40,817 bases of DNA from Legionella qingyii (GTDB taxonomy: Bacteria; Pseudomonadota; Gammaproteobacteria; Legionellales; Legionellaceae): NCBI RefSeq assembly GCF_003184185.1, contig NZ_QHJG01000036.1, positions 10,802 to 51,618 of the forward strand. Direction: 5' to 3'. The position numbers and the translations under genes are program-made. Positions 1 to 10,624 of the stretch are shown one piece after another. The notes under the pieces are model-generated. The model had not been told where the DNA came from and made no database searches. It saw only the letters and a program-made list of their open reading frames with translations. Each line of letters begins with the position of its first letter. Within the stretch, counting starts at the first letter, position 1.

Positions 1-21
1 TGTGTTTGTTAAACTAGCTAT

Positions 22-46
22 CTAAGGGCGGACGCGCCTTTACTGT
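22..46. repeat. Dispersed GC-rich palindrome, copy 1
   Basis: In mirror reading this is TGTCATTTCCGCGCAGGCGG followed by GAATC. It is a near-perfect inverted repeat with one base different from the copies near 30.03-30.11 kb. It lies downstream of the ankyrin-protein stop codon. Elements of this kind are common, non-coding and dispersed in many gammaproteobacterial genomes. It may act as a transcript-end hairpin or be a mobile MITE-like relic. Confidence 0.75.
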
Positions 47-127
47 AACGTGTATGTTTTAAACAGGAGAATACTTGAGTTAGCTGTGTTTTTTTCTACT
101 ACTACGAAGTCAATAATATTTGGCCCT

Positions 128-2050
128 AATGTAGGGCTCTACCCCAAGAACATTGAGCATACAGCTCCTCCGAAGACCAACACAGGGTGTTCTTTTCTTC
201 GTTTTTCTTAACCTAAAAAACCAAAGTACGACGAGATTTCGGGCCAACTAGTCTCATAACTAAAGGGTAACTCATCTTGAGGTAGGTATATTAGGGGAAT
301 CGACCGCTTATTAGGTATTAAACGACGCATTGACCGCATACATAAAGTGGGGGCGGCTAAGAAGAAGTCTACTCATTGGTAAATATAGCATAGAATTAAC
401 TACGTCAGACAAGAGTTTAAATCCCACAAGAAATAAGTGAAATTATTTCACAAATTACGTGAGATCTCGATTTAAGAAAACTTTAAACTCTGTTTTGGCT
501 ACTAGGAGTGGATATAGAGAATTTTAAACAAATTTTCTAGCTATTGAGTATAACCCAGAATAAGGAAGGTTTATTCCTAAAAATTTTCGTATACGAAATT
601 GATATCTACCTTCCGGTCTTAGGGATATATAGAACCAATAAACGCGGGGTAAAACATAATTTACGAACGACTAATTGTAGGGTAACAAAACACGCAGTCT
701 AAGTAGTTAGCAAGGTCGAGCTTGAGCAAGACGGCGTTATAGATTTCCTCAAAATGGGCGAAACAAAAACTGTAATTACTTGAGTGGTTTGTACGAGTTT
801 CAAAGAAGTATCGCTATGAGTGGGTCGAATTAACGACATACATTTCCCCATAGGGGAAGGAGTTTAGGGGGGGGTCGAAATGTATCTAAGAGTATAACTA
901 CTTTGCTAAGTGCTTGAAACACATGTTCGTGGAGTCAATCGTTTACACCGCCTTACTAAAGAAAGTTATTTCGGAGACAAACGGGGAATAGATTAAACGT
1001 ATGTATTAAAGCTTTAAGAAAATAGCTTTTGTTACGCCGTGCGTTTGCCCGTTAGGAACGATACCAGCAAACTCAGTAATTTCGCTGAAGCCGCGCTAGT
1101 CTTCGCGAAAGGTAGAGGCGTGTTAGAACATTACAGACGAATTATTCGAGTAAGCCTTAATTATATACAAATATTTTTCTAAAGGTAAACCGCAACTATT
1201 TGTCCCCTAATACTGAATCGTCTCTTTTACGTAACTATAGTCGTATTAATACCATAAGGAATAACAGTTTTCCTAATCGTTATATTGGTTTAAAACAACC
1301 GGTTATCCTTAATCTTCTTACCCAATTTGTGCAATCTCTGAATTCTAGGAGTTAACACTACAGTTTGCGTACCCGTGGCACATAATTCACCTTTCCGGCC
1401 GCTCATACTTTGGGGTACTACGATAGATGCTTGTAGTTTAGTACTAGTTAAAATTTCTTATGGTGGACTCCGAATGGTAACGCGAGATGGTCTATTTTTG
1501 GTATTAAAGGAAATACGTTTAGTAGGAGAAGGTTTCATATTCTTCAACGCTCCTACGACCGATTTCTAAGTATTAGTTACCAATTTAAAGGTAGATAGAG
1601 GCGAAGTTGATCCGCGCGTTTTTTTGGGACGCCGTTAAATAGGTCTTTTATTTACCCATAAACCTACCCTAGTAACCCCGCTTTTCCTCTTCACCACGTT
1701 GGACATAATCCTAGTAAATTACATATTTTCAGTACGAGACTTGCGAGGAACAAACGATATTGTATCGTTTCTACGACTTGCCGATTTGGTTCTTATAAAA
1801 AAAGGAGTAGATGGTGGTCCAACAACCTACCGCAATCTAGTCTATTATTTTTGTTCGCTCGGTTGACCGATTTGTAGTGAAGGTTTGCTCTCTTAAGGCG
1901 AGCTAGCATAAATAAGAAAAATATTTACTAAAATATCCCACCAAAAAGGGCTAACCCTCCTCATATATGGCGAAATTCTATGCGGAGTACAGGGCTACGT
2001 ACACTTCGTCCGGGATTGCATTACAGAGATTAGACTTTTTTACGTCGGTA
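128..2050. CDS. Ankyrin-repeat protein, putative secreted effector (leftward)
   Basis: Mirror-decoded protein of 640 residues starting MAAFFQIRDITLG and ending in stop TAA. Two ankyrin-like units are visible around residues 395-465: GDTPLHTAIKLG at about 399-410, then GKTPLDIAAERV, followed by GMLISKHLIQNGAQ. The N-terminal 350 residues match no family I can name with certainty. They include IPIYFLDKLPQGFFARL and, near residues 199-204, FKIDHD, faintly reminiscent of kinase-like folds, but this is weak. There is no signal peptide. The C-terminus is Ser/Thr/Glu rich, as is common in type IV secretion substrates. An in-frame stop lies a few codons upstream of the chosen ATG and there is no alternative start between. 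It lies 54 bases after pilU and may be a separate unit. The effector role is inferred from the architecture and the likely host lineage. Confidence 0.8.
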
Positions 2051-2104
2051 CTTGGTATCTAGCCTTAGTTTAACGAGATTTAAAATTGTGCTTCTTGTTT
2101 TTTT

Positions 2105-3211
2105 AGTTAAGAGTAGCTAACAGTTTAATAGTAGAACACTTAGTTTCAGACGCGACGATAAATTTGCTTAAACGTTTGGTTGTAATAAAAAACTCAGTCG
2201 TATGAATTAACGTAAAAGGAACCTTTAGTGGGGTAAAGCTATATTAAAATTATTTCGGACTAGTTTTCAGACGTACGGGACAAGCCACGACGCGAGGTAT
2301 CGGAGAAATTACAGTAGTTAAAAAGGAAAGAGCTAGTTTAGTCTTTGTATTCCACATAAATTATTATTAAGATGTCGCCGGTATGCAACTAACAAGTGTG
2401 GCCCTTATTCTGCGTAACTTTATTATCGAGCGTTTAATTCGCTGTTCAGGTAGTTATGGACAAAAGAACGTAGAAGTCCCTTTTTTAACTATTACGCTAG
2501 GTAACGGACTAAACGTAATAACCGTACCTCGCAGCTTTATGTATTTACGGGACAAAGACGTATCCGTTATCGTACGAAGTAGCGTAACGCGAGTGCTTAG
2601 AGCGGCTAATTTTAGTGTAGTCCTCGAAGTGCGTAACGTAACTAATTCCGTAATAGTATCGAGTAACATAGCTATGGGTGAAGTGCAACTAGGTGATACC
2701 TAAAAAATACGACTACTTATTTAAGCTACCCCAGAAGTTAGCAATTTTATACGGGTGAAACTAAAAGTAACGCTATTAGTTAGTAGCGGCGGTTTCAACA
2801 ACTAAAGGGGCTAGGACATCGTGGATGCTGGTTTTGGTCCGGTGCATTGAGGTATTGTTAGCTAAAATTTTAGTCGCCATTTAAATTAACAAGTTAACTT
2901 CCTTAGAATAAGAACTATATTGCGTGGTGGTATCTCTACAGAGGTGCGACCGCTTTGTTTAATTAAGACTTTGCGGGTTGCCGCCGTTACCTCTCGCGGT
3001 ATAAGTCGAGGGTTAATCGGAGCTTAAGAAATGCGACTAGTAGTAAGTAGTCGCTATTTTGTTAAAGTCGGTAAACAACCCTAAATTCACCATGGACCGG
3101 ATGTCCTCTTTACTGAGGAAGTTAAAATTATACCCCACCGCGAGGATGTGATTTTTTATTCAGACTTCGTGGCGCCAGTTGGTAATTAAATTTTTTTCCT
3201 CAATACAGGTA
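2105..3211. CDS. pilU: PilU, twitching-motility retraction ATPase (leftward)
   Basis: 368 residues, the normal PilU length. The N-terminus reads MDITPFFKLMVDRGASDLFF and continues into the SVGAPPHIKI segment typical of the PilT/PilU N-terminal domain. Walker A GATGSGKST is at residues 130-138 with the catalytic lysine at 136. The C-terminal segment QALLKLYRNGVIS, followed by ADSKNNVGLQIRL, is diagnostic of PilU rather than PilT. The enzyme is a hexameric inner-membrane-associated ATPase that helps depolymerise type IV pili, working with PilT. A GGTGGGA-like ribosome-binding site precedes the ATG. It stands between the 58-residue gene and the ankyrin gene without a pilT partner in this window. 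Confidence 0.95.
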
Positions 3212-3277
3212 TATAGTAGGGTGGTAGCAGACTTATATCGGACCAACTTTTTCCCAGGTCCGATGCTGTTCTGTTCA

Positions 3278-3454
3278 AATTCTTTAGTGGTTTAGTGCAT
3301 AGGAAGCTTAAAGGTTAAGTAAGACCGTGCAGAAATTTTTTTAGCGGAACCGTAAAAAACGACGGAGTGAGAGATCCCCGTAATTGAGTTGGTGAAGTAT
3401 CTCTGCGTAGTTTTTTAAGTGTGTAAGAAGAAATCATATAAGATACCTAAAGTA
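3278..3454. CDS. Small 58-residue protein of unknown function (leftward)
   Basis: The ORF between radA and pilU encodes MKSIEYTKEECVNFLMRLYE and continues in a strongly helical, charged composition rich in Glu and Leu to the end at RDLVIS. No membrane segment or signal is visible. A good GGAGGA sequence lies about 25 bases upstream of the ATG. Immediately downstream of that SD is an in-frame stretch with no ATG, GTG or TTG at proper spacing, so the true start could be a rare codon slightly upstream. Sequence family not recognised. Its short gaps to radA upstream and pilU downstream suggest a single transcript radA-orf-pilU. Confidence 0.6.
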
Positions 3455-3514
3455 AAACCCTCTTTCTGCAAAGAAAAAATATGAGAATAGGAGGTTAAGT
3501 GAAAAGTTTAGTCC

Positions 3515-4864
3515 GATGTAAAAAAGGTTTTGAAGTACGTTTATAAATTGTCCAAGCTAATAGTAACTTCTCAATAAGACAAAGCCGCGTAACCGTTTGC
3601 CCTGTTAACGAGCAAATTTTGGTACAAAACGACGAAGAAAGTTCGCGAGAACGGGTGAAACCTGGCCAGATTAAAGTGGACGATCCGGATGAAGTGGTTT
3701 CTATTACCAAAGGGATAGTTTTTAAGCTAATGCATTTGACCTATGATGACGACGATTATTCCGGTTCAGCCTGGGCCAAAGGCAGTGGAAGTGCGGTGGG
3801 TGATGTAATTACTTTTATAGAACTAGCATGCATCGTTAAGGAGGTACAGCTACATTTTGTCGGTCATTTTATCGGTTTGCTAACCTAAGTTCGGGTTGGC
3901 AGTGTGCGAACCTAACGACGGGTACACGAAGTAGTTGGTCTCGAACATGAAGTTGGTTGTATCCCGCGCTGGGAAGGGTGCATTGGTAGTGCCGTGATGG
4001 ACGTCATCCGAGACCGACTGCGCTATTTTTTTAGCGACTCCCTAATCGGTGAAGAAAATTTGGAAACAGGCAGTAGCGTTTGTGTGGCTCGAGTAACTGA
4101 CGTGGTTTTGCCAAAAATTACCGTGCTTACTGGGATTTGGCTGACAGTGAAACCGGAAGTTTTATATTTTGTGACAGATGGTATACGAGATTTTGAGCAC
4201 CTGGCCGATTTCGTGGGAGAAAGCAATGTACAGGTTGGTCTTTGTGGCGCCAAACGCAATCGAACCGTTTTGCTTGGTTAACACGACGGCTAAGTGCGTG
4301 GACCGAATGGGGAGGTCCTCGTCTTGATTAGCAAAGACACTTTTATCAAACTTACCTTAGCTATTGCTACTGAAATCCTAAAAGAAAAACACGAACGCGT
4401 TATTAACTGAGTTGGACCCAGAGCCGATTTTCAGCATTAGGGCGGTTTCCGTTAGGGTCAGCAAACCGTGCGTATCGATGAACAACATTCCTAAGAAGTG
4501 GTCAGTGTATGTTTTGTCAAAGAACGTACCTCTCTAACCGGTTCCAAACGTTATTGTTTCAGCTAAATGGCTACGGGCCTAGCGGCGGTTAATCCTGATG
4601 TCTCGGTATTTGGTTAGGGGGTGGTTCATGAGACAATTCAAGCCTATTTGGTGTTAGGTATGCGTGAAGAAATAGGTATTGGTGTAGAAGATGTCGACAC
4701 TAATGACTCGCAACTAAGTGGGTTCTTGGCGACGCGCTTAAGGCTGAGTGGCCGTATGGAAGAAGACGCTAGCTTAAGGTACGGGGTGTGACGCACGTGA
4801 CAGGTCGGGTAACGAATTTTTAACGCCGTGTAACTGACGTATGTTTAACCCAAAAGCAAAAGTA
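3515..4864. CDS. radA: RadA (Sms), DNA branch-migration helicase (leftward)
   Basis: 449 residues, the expected family length. The N-terminal zinc ribbon begins MKTKTQFVCSQCAAIFKQWA. The RecA-like core shows ELNRVLGGGL and Walker A GGDPGIGKST. The signature KNRFG occurs in RAIKNRFGAVNELG. The C-terminal Lon-like domain carries LESNRLAILLAVLHRHGG and FGEVGLAGEIRP, followed by a FKRAIVP segment. RadA is a hexameric ATPase that drives D-loop branch migration in recombinational repair and in natural transformation. The start has GGA a few bases upstream. The gene is divergent from xseB, from which a 187-base promoter region separates it. This gene first revealed that the printed text is mirror-reversed. 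Confidence 0.97.
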
Positions 4865-4992
4865 TGAATAAGGTAGTCTAAGTCAACGGCAATTATATGT
4901 GCTAAATCAAATAGCTTAGAAGTAATCCGTAGAGGACCTCCGTCGGCTCTCTTTGGTCCCTTATGTTAAGTTTATTTTAATTAAATGAATGT

Positions 4993-5020
4993 AACTTAGG
5001 ACTCATGTTGAATCATATTA
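4993..5020. promoter_or_regulatory. Sigma-70 promoter driving xseB-ispA-phrB (rightward)
   Basis: In the complemented left-to-right reading there is a -35 TTGAAT at 4993-4998 and a perfect -10 TATAAT at 5015-5020 with a 16-base spacer. The xseB ATG follows 31 bases later. It lies in the radA/xseB divergent region and points toward xseB. Confidence 0.65.
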
Positions 5021-5051
5021 GTCATGTAAAACGTGTTAGTCCTGTTTTAGA

Positions 5052-5273
5052 TACTCGGTTCCATACGTAAAACTCGTTAGCTAGTGCCTTGATCTCCTTT
5101 AACAGTCCGTTGACCTTTTTCCGCTTGAAAGAAATCTTCTGAGTGACTTTGTTAAACTTTTTCCTTAATCGGACCGGTCTGCAACAGTCCTACACGATGT
5201 TTTCCGGCTTGTCTTTTATCTTTGTAATTGGAGACGTCTTGGGTCGAGCCTACTTGTTAATTCACTATTCATT
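5052..5273. CDS. xseB: XseB, exodeoxyribonuclease VII small subunit (rightward)
   Basis: 73 residues, typical for XseB. The sequence shows the family signature [20 protein letters not shown] followed by LSLEDSLKQFEKG and a helical coiled-coil-forming tail ending SSDEQLSDK. XseB binds as several copies to XseA to form the single-strand-specific exonuclease VII. xseA itself is not in the window. An upstream promoter with consensus -10 is visible. Its stop overlaps the start of ispA, an arrangement (xseB-ispA) conserved across gammaproteobacteria. Confidence 0.95.
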
Positions 5274-6144
5274 AATGTATTTTGCCGTGCTTCTTAAAGA
5301 TGTCGTTTATTAGTTACTGCGAAGATATGGACGTTGTTACTATGCAAGACGTTAATTAATAAGAGATAAGGGACCACCTTTCTCTTAGTCTGGACAAAAC
5401 CAAATAAATTGGCCCCTGAACGAGCTAGAACTAAATTTTTAAGAGCTACAATAACGACGTCGCTAACTTAATTGCGTAACGATAAGCAATTAAGTACTAC
5501 TAGAGGGACGGTACCTGTTACTACTAGACGCAGCACCGTTTGGCTCAACAGTATTTCGAAAACTACTCCGTTGTCGCTAAAATCGGCCACTGCCGTACGT
5601 TGGAAACCGATAACTTCAGAATAATTGAGTAGAAAGAGGTGACTAAGTTGGGGTTGTTCAGTAACGCCAATGAGAACTCGAACAATTTCGGTCACCGTAA
5701 TCACCCTACCATTCACCTGTTTCGGACCTAAACAGACTTAATCGCTTTAGCAGATGCTCGCTTTTTGTTGAGTCTCTTTAAGTGATAGAATTTTGGCCCG
5801 CTGAATAAAATCGCACGTAACTTTACCAAGACTTACGAGCACGTTGTAGCCTTCGTGTAGTTCAGCGGAATGCCTGAATACGGTCAGTAAATCCGGACCA
5901 AAAAGTTTACGTTCTGCTGATGGACCTAGTAATACGAGGACGTCTGAACCCATTTCCCGCGAGGAGACTGAACCGTTTGGTTTTTTGATGCAAACGTTGA
6001 GACATAAGGTTTTTATTTAACCTCCTCCTTTAGTTGAGCGTAATAGTTTAACGGCAACTACGTGATTTTTATAAACTAGCGTTTCGTGAACGTAACTAAC
6101 TGAATTGGTCCTTTAATGTTCTTGCATCATTTAATCTGTCTATT
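5263..6144. CDS. ispA: IspA, farnesyl diphosphate synthase (rightward)
   Basis: 293 residues. FPGGKRIRP binds the allylic substrate. The first Asp-rich motif lies in LIHDDLPAMDNDDLRRG and the second in FQMQDDYLD. ATSEAH and KGRSSDLANQKTTF follow the usual order. The enzyme condenses dimethylallyl and geranyl diphosphate with isopentenyl diphosphate for quinone and undecaprenyl synthesis. The start is GTG, overlapping the last 11 bases of xseB. A TAA lies directly upstream in the same frame and the next ATG would remove the N-terminal helix, so GTG is forced. Dxs, often next in this operon, is replaced here by phrB. The stop is followed at once by a palindromic repeat. Confidence 0.96.
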
Positions 6145-6172
6145 GGACCCAACGAGATGCGGGGTGGGTCCG
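6145..6172. repeat. CCTGGGT...ACCCAGG hairpin repeat, copy A
   Basis: In complemented reading this is a stem CCTGGGT and ACCCAGG around a 14-base loop, beginning right after the ispA stop codon. Related elements occur near 21.88, 21.92, 25.62 and 27.86 kb, always between genes. This copy could attenuate transcription into phrB, or be a REP-like relic. Confidence 0.7.
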
Positions 6173-6223
6173 ATATTAATGTTAGGTTTTAGTTAGGCAC
6201 CGGATTTAACTTTCCTCTGTCCA

Positions 6224-7639
6224 TACAGTTGGCGTTAGCATACCAAAGCAGTCCTGAACGCGACAGTACTATTAGGTCGTAACATACGTCGGACATTTTT
6301 AGTAGCGCTCTAGTAAGGAGAAATATAAAATCTTCTAGGGACGCTTAGTTAGCCATCTAGCGTTCCAACCACCGATGTAGTATCAGAGAGGTCAAACGTT
6401 TTTCTTAATTTTTTTGTACCGGACCTCGATACGGATTCCTTTCCTTTACGAAATGACTAAAATTTTTTTGAGTACCTTGTAGTACGTTAATGACTTTAAA
6501 TAACCTTAGCTACAATACTCGGTCGGTCATAACGCGCACTGTTTGTGTAATTCTTTCTTAACTGGTGAGACCCCTATTTTCATTTGAGTAAATTGCCTTC
6601 AGACGATTTACTCGGAACCTGGTAGTTCTTATTTTTACCGCTCATGAAATTTCATAAATGGGGTAAAACCTTTGTTACGAATTTCGTTTAACTTTATGGT
6701 TTATGAGAATAACAACTATTTACCGGACTATCAGGACTCTAATTAAGTCTGTTGTATAAGTTAACCTTGGAAAATGGATTTTTGGGACTAACCCGTTTTC
6801 TTAAGGTACGCAAAACCCTCGGACCACTCGAGCCGCGGGACTTTTTCGACCTAGAAAAATAAGTTGTAGTAGACGTTTTAATATTTTTTATAGCACTGCT
6901 TGGCTCATTTTGCCCGTGTAGCGCAGACAGTGGTGTAAATGTAAAGCCGCTTTAATCAGGGACCGTTCATACCTCCCGTTAACTAGTTCGGGTCAAAGTT
7001 GTTCTAAAACTGGAACCGAGTCAGCTTGCAAAAGAGCGTCTTAATCCTACCTCTCTTAAGAGGATGGTAAATGAAATAGTGCGGGGATCAAACGGAGTAC
7101 TGTTAAAAGCAGGTCTCAAGCTACGAAAAAATACCGTTTTACTATTACTTGTTAACTTTGAGACCGTTTTTCCCAATTGGCCAAAGGGGTAATAACTACG
7201 ACCTTACGCACTTAACACCGCTTGACCGATGTACGTATTGGCTCATGCTTACTAACAACGGAGTAAGGACCAGTTTCTAAATAATTAGCTAACCGCTCTT
7301 CCTCGCTTTACCAAAACCATATGTGAGGAACTACGGCTGAACCGTTTATTAAGACGGTCAACCGTTACCCATCGACCGAGTCCTCGTCTGCGGCGTGGAA
7401 TGAAAGCGTAAAAATTAGGGTATGAGGTTCCTCTTTTTAAACTGGGGGTTCCAGTTATGCAATTTTGTACCCATGGTCTTAATCGTGTTCAAAGATCATT
7501 TACCCAAGTGTTTGGAACCCTTCGCGGAGTTTTACTCAATGAGTAATGGGACCCATTTCTAATAGGAAAAGGGTATCATCTAGTATTAGATCGTTCCTTT
7601 TCTCGTAATGTTGACATAGTTCTTTAATTCGCTTCTATT
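6224..7639. CDS. phrB: Deoxyribodipyrimidine photolyase, PhrB (rightward)
   Basis: 471 residues, class I CPD photolyase length. The N-terminal Rossmann antenna domain begins MSTAIVWFRQDLRCHDNPAL. The FAD-binding helical domain shows TGTSRLSPHLHFGEIS, GWREFSYHLLYH, GFPIIDAGMRELWRTGYMHN, DWREGAKWFW and GADAAPYFRIFNP. These contribute the Trp electron-transfer residues and FAD pocket. It repairs cyclobutane pyrimidine dimers with blue light. A strong AAAGGAGA ribosome-binding site sits seven bases upstream. A light-dependent repair enzyme suggests an environmental or amoeba-associated stage rather than a strictly sheltered intracellular life. It converges with bioC with a 15-base gap. Confidence 0.96.
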
Positions 7640-7654
7640 CATAAGTTATTTTAT

Positions 7655-8512
7655 GATTGAGAACGCGGAGTACTAGACGCTTTGTCCCTAGTACCAAAGA
7701 TAGGGTTCAAGACAAAAAGAAACGAGCGGAAAGGTCCGTACAGGTATTTGATGAAGTATCCAGTTGCCTATAAAGGGCAATAGTCAAACGTCCCATCTTA
7801 TTAAAACGAGTTTAACAGCGGTTCGGCAAAAGGGCCAATTTGGGACCAAAGAAACTCCTAATTATAAAAAATGGGGAACTCGAAAATTTCGGACATTATT
7901 GAACCCGTCTGAAAGTATTACGTGGCGGTTATTAAGGTATAGCTGATGACCGAGGTTCTTTACGAGACGGTAGTCTATTAGTGGATGTAGTACGTACAGT
8001 CGTTTGAGTAATTGTACTCGTACAACTAAACGAGGCCTGGTCCGCATAAAATTAAGAAATTTCCATAGTCCTGGGTTCCATCACTTGTAGTTCGTAGGTA
8101 ATCGAAAGTAGTGAGCTAAGTTAAGCGCTTTTTGAACGACATTTCCCGATGGGGTCACTTAGTGAACTAACCGTTTTTAGTTCAGTTTACGCGGACATCG
8201 TTTACCGTATACGTTGTATAGACGTCGGTGATTTCTGGTGAACGCGGCGGTTGGAACAAAAAAAACGCGGACTTAATTGTAGTTGCGACGGTTTAGGTTT
8301 GGTTGTTGGACCCGGAAACCTATATAAAACCAGTTAAGTATCCTTTTTTTTGGACCAGGTGTAGGTTCCAGTTCTTATGCGACACCGAAGTATAAGTTTA
8401 TGACGTTAGCGAGATTATTCGCATGAGGTTAAAGAACAACATGGAATCGTCGTGCAAGTATAAGTCGCCGTACAACTAATTTACGGAACGATTAAAGCAT
8501 CTATTGTCGGTA
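7655..8512. CDS. bioC: BioC, malonyl-ACP O-methyltransferase (leftward)
   Basis: 285 residues. N-terminal KAFNQHAAEYERAA is characteristic of BioC. The SAM-binding motif I is LDLGCGPGFFS, then VVGLDLA, AADMLHMPF and FDLIFANQVIHW. The C-terminal YEVVYGHAWKGE is the typical BioC ending. It methylates the free carboxyl of malonyl-ACP so that the fatty-acid machinery can build the pimeloyl chain for biotin. No other bio genes are in the window. The start is 36 bases from the start of comF on the other strand, so the two share a very compact divergent regulatory region. No strong ribosome-binding site is apparent upstream of the ATG. Confidence 0.95.
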
Positions 8513-8548
8513 ATATTTTGGTCCTTTTTAATTACCTAAGGTTGCGAG

Positions 8549-9256
8549 CACGCGGTCTTTTATACCTCAAATTGTGTTTCAAACGCGAACATGAGTTATA
8601 CGCGGAATACGTTAGTTAAAGTAGTAACGTTTTACCGTCATACGTCGCGTACATAACTCGAGTACTGAGCGAATCCGGGACGAACGGCGATGACGCGAAT
8701 AGGAAATGGGCTATGCGTAGACGATCAGACACCCGCGACATAATTTTTTTGTGGAGTAAAGCTAGCACGTTAGTAAGTAATGTAGAAACTTCTTGGTGAC
8801 GCGTCGGAAAACGTAGTTAAATTTATGGTATTACCAGAAATAGAGCCAAGAAAAGATTCAGTGAATTAAGATTTAAGTGAGTCAGTACTTTGGTTTGGAG
8901 TTACAAATTAGGGACAAGGATACGTGGGCGTTGCGTAGTTCCGTGCGCCTAAATTGGTACGTCGTCGAAATCAAGCAAATGAGCGGGCTTTTGATGTCAA
9001 TGGAATACTAAATTGGTCAACAGTTTTCTAGTAATTATGTCTCGGGGTCCGTTCGGAACTACCTCTTGTTTCTGTTTTTTTAAATGCGGTACGCAAATTT
9101 TGATTTTTTGAAGGGACCGTAGTACATCGTTAATAACTACTAGAGAATTGATGACCGTCGTGCCGGTTACTCGACCGTGAGTGAGATTTTTTTAGCCCTC
9201 ATTTTGTCCATCTGCATACCACGACACGTGCTTGGCACCCATTTAGTAGTGTAACT
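8549..9256. CDS. comF: ComF family phosphoribosyltransferase-like competence protein (rightward)
   Basis: 235 residues. The N-terminus carries two zinc-type Cys clusters, SICALCNQFHHCKMAVCSAC and then CRYCAYPL and CGRC. The C-terminal phosphoribosyltransferase domain shows LIPVPMHPQRIKARGFNHA and the PRPP loop AIIDDLLTTGSTANEL. ComF supports uptake and processing of single-stranded DNA in natural transformation. The reading frame is closed by TAA upstream. The first usable start is GTG, giving MRQKIWSLTQSLRLYSICAL, because the first ATG would remove the first Cys pair. It pairs functionally with radA and pilus genes in the same region. It converges with the M50 protease gene with a 10-base gap. 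Confidence 0.93.
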
Positions 9257-9266
9257 TGTAGTTTTA

Positions 9267-10331
9267 AATCTAAGCGACGTCTAGTAAGTAGTTATTTACT
9301 TGGTTATTGTGTGTTTTATATTATTTATGGTCAGCTACATTATTTTCGAGGTAACCGTGACTCTGGCGAAACGGCGCCTGAAAAAGTTAATCGCGTATGT
9401 CATATCTTGGAGGTAGGTTCGGTCCCTATCCTTGATCCAATTAGTGACGTTGCCGGTCTGAATTTCACCGATATTTTTTATCTTTTTGTCGGTGAGGGAC
9501 CCACTTACTCCGATGACTGCGCCGTTTTTATGGGTCTCCAGGATTGTTATGACTTTTTCCCTAATGAGGTCATTCATTAACAAAGTTATAGTAATCTTTT
9601 TTTATTTGGTATAACGGGTACATGAGTAAGCAAAATACATAACGTAGGTATTCTCTACTTCGCGCGTTACATAAAAAACCGCGGCTATTTAGTCCAAATT
9701 ATGGGTTAACGCAGTTATTTCTACAAAAATGAGGTGCTTTGACGACTACCGAATTCAGTTCGTAACAAAAACTGAGAAATGGTAGTCGGGCTTATTCGCA
9801 TTGGCCTTATAACAAAAAAGGGGTATCTTAGTGATTTGCGTAGGGGTGTAGTGAGGTCCAGCCTCATCGTCTTGGCAGTTAGCTAAACTTAAATAGCGGT
9901 CGTTCGTAAGGACTAACGCGCCGTCATGACAACCCCTCATGAAGAAACTAAAGACCGTTTCATATACATTCTGGATACGATATGTGATTTTGTTTTCGTT
10001 TGGTACGACATTAGTCTAAACGGCGTCGGGGTCGGTTATTTTATTCTTATGCGACGGTTTAGCCAAAAAATAGTTTTGTATGCCGCACGACAAAGCCTAC
10101 GTGGCCTGACTAAGCACATAAAAGATTAACCTGCATCGGGGGATTGCCTTTTTTTCGGGTATGGGTAAGTGTTGGTGAAGCTGAAACGGTTGCGTTATTG
10201 CCGAACGGTTTTGGATATCTTTAAAAAAACTAAGCGTGACTTTTTTACGCACGATGATTACGTACGGGCGGGAGTACATAAGGTTGTTGGTTTTAATTAC
10301 ATTCTTATTACCGCTATTAACGGTTTTCGTA
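9267..10331. CDS. Membrane site-2 protease, M50 family, RseP-like (leftward)
   Basis: 354 residues. The first membrane segment holds the zinc site HEGGH at residues 19-23 (H19, E20, H23). A PDZ domain follows in the middle, with AQSGMLAGDKFKSIDG. The third zinc ligand is in LVPIPGLDGG near the C-terminus, within hydrophobic helices, together with FTQGVAVFLFFIA. RseP cuts membrane-bound anti-sigma factors and remnant signal peptides. This protein is about 100 residues shorter than E. coli RseP and shows one PDZ domain rather than two, so it could be a paralogue. The ribosome-binding site GAAGGAG lies before the ATG. It immediately follows a 93-residue gene whose stop lies 11 bases upstream. 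Confidence 0.9.
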
Positions 10332-10342
10332 TTCGATGAGGA

Positions 10343-10624
10343 AGTGGCTCCCGCACACAATAGTTGCTAATTAAGGTTATGTCCGCAAGGAAAAGATGGT
10401 AACTCAAGTATTGGAACGGCTATTTGAAGTTTTTATGCTATGCGGACTAAGCTAAGCGATAGTTGATTGAGTTGTAGTAGAGGGACAAGTAGTTAATTGC
10501 ACTGACAATTTACTTAAAGTGCTTTAGGTCGCTATACTATAGCAAGAAATTTATTAAGATTATGTGCACGGTTTGAAAAACGACGAAGAAGCGGTGACAC
10601 AAGCGGAACGTCCTATTATAGGTA
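10343..10624. CDS. Small 93-residue protein, partner of M50 protease (leftward)
   Basis: The protein begins MDIILQGEHSGEEAAKSLAR and runs through a segment of alternating charged and hydrophobic residues (FREIHLTVTLIDEQGDD, then YRIFEVYRQGYEL) to RPR. There is no signal peptide or membrane segment. The alternation suggests a small alpha/beta protein. The GGGGAGAG ribosome-binding site is strong. The gene is translationally adjacent to the M50 protease, whose ribosome-binding site lies just after this stop codon, so the two are almost surely co-transcribed. Function unknown; a cytosolic regulator or adaptor of the protease is a guess from context only. Confidence 0.75.

Noticed and set aside
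2383..2703. 106-codon printed ORF with an overlapping antisense ORF
   Set aside because: Both are shadows of pilU, whose C-terminal motif is read across the same bases in mirror direction.
9594..9604. Apparent frameshift in the M50 protease at a run of T residues
   Set aside because: Recounting the run and checking the distance from start to stop (1065 bases) shows a single intact frame.
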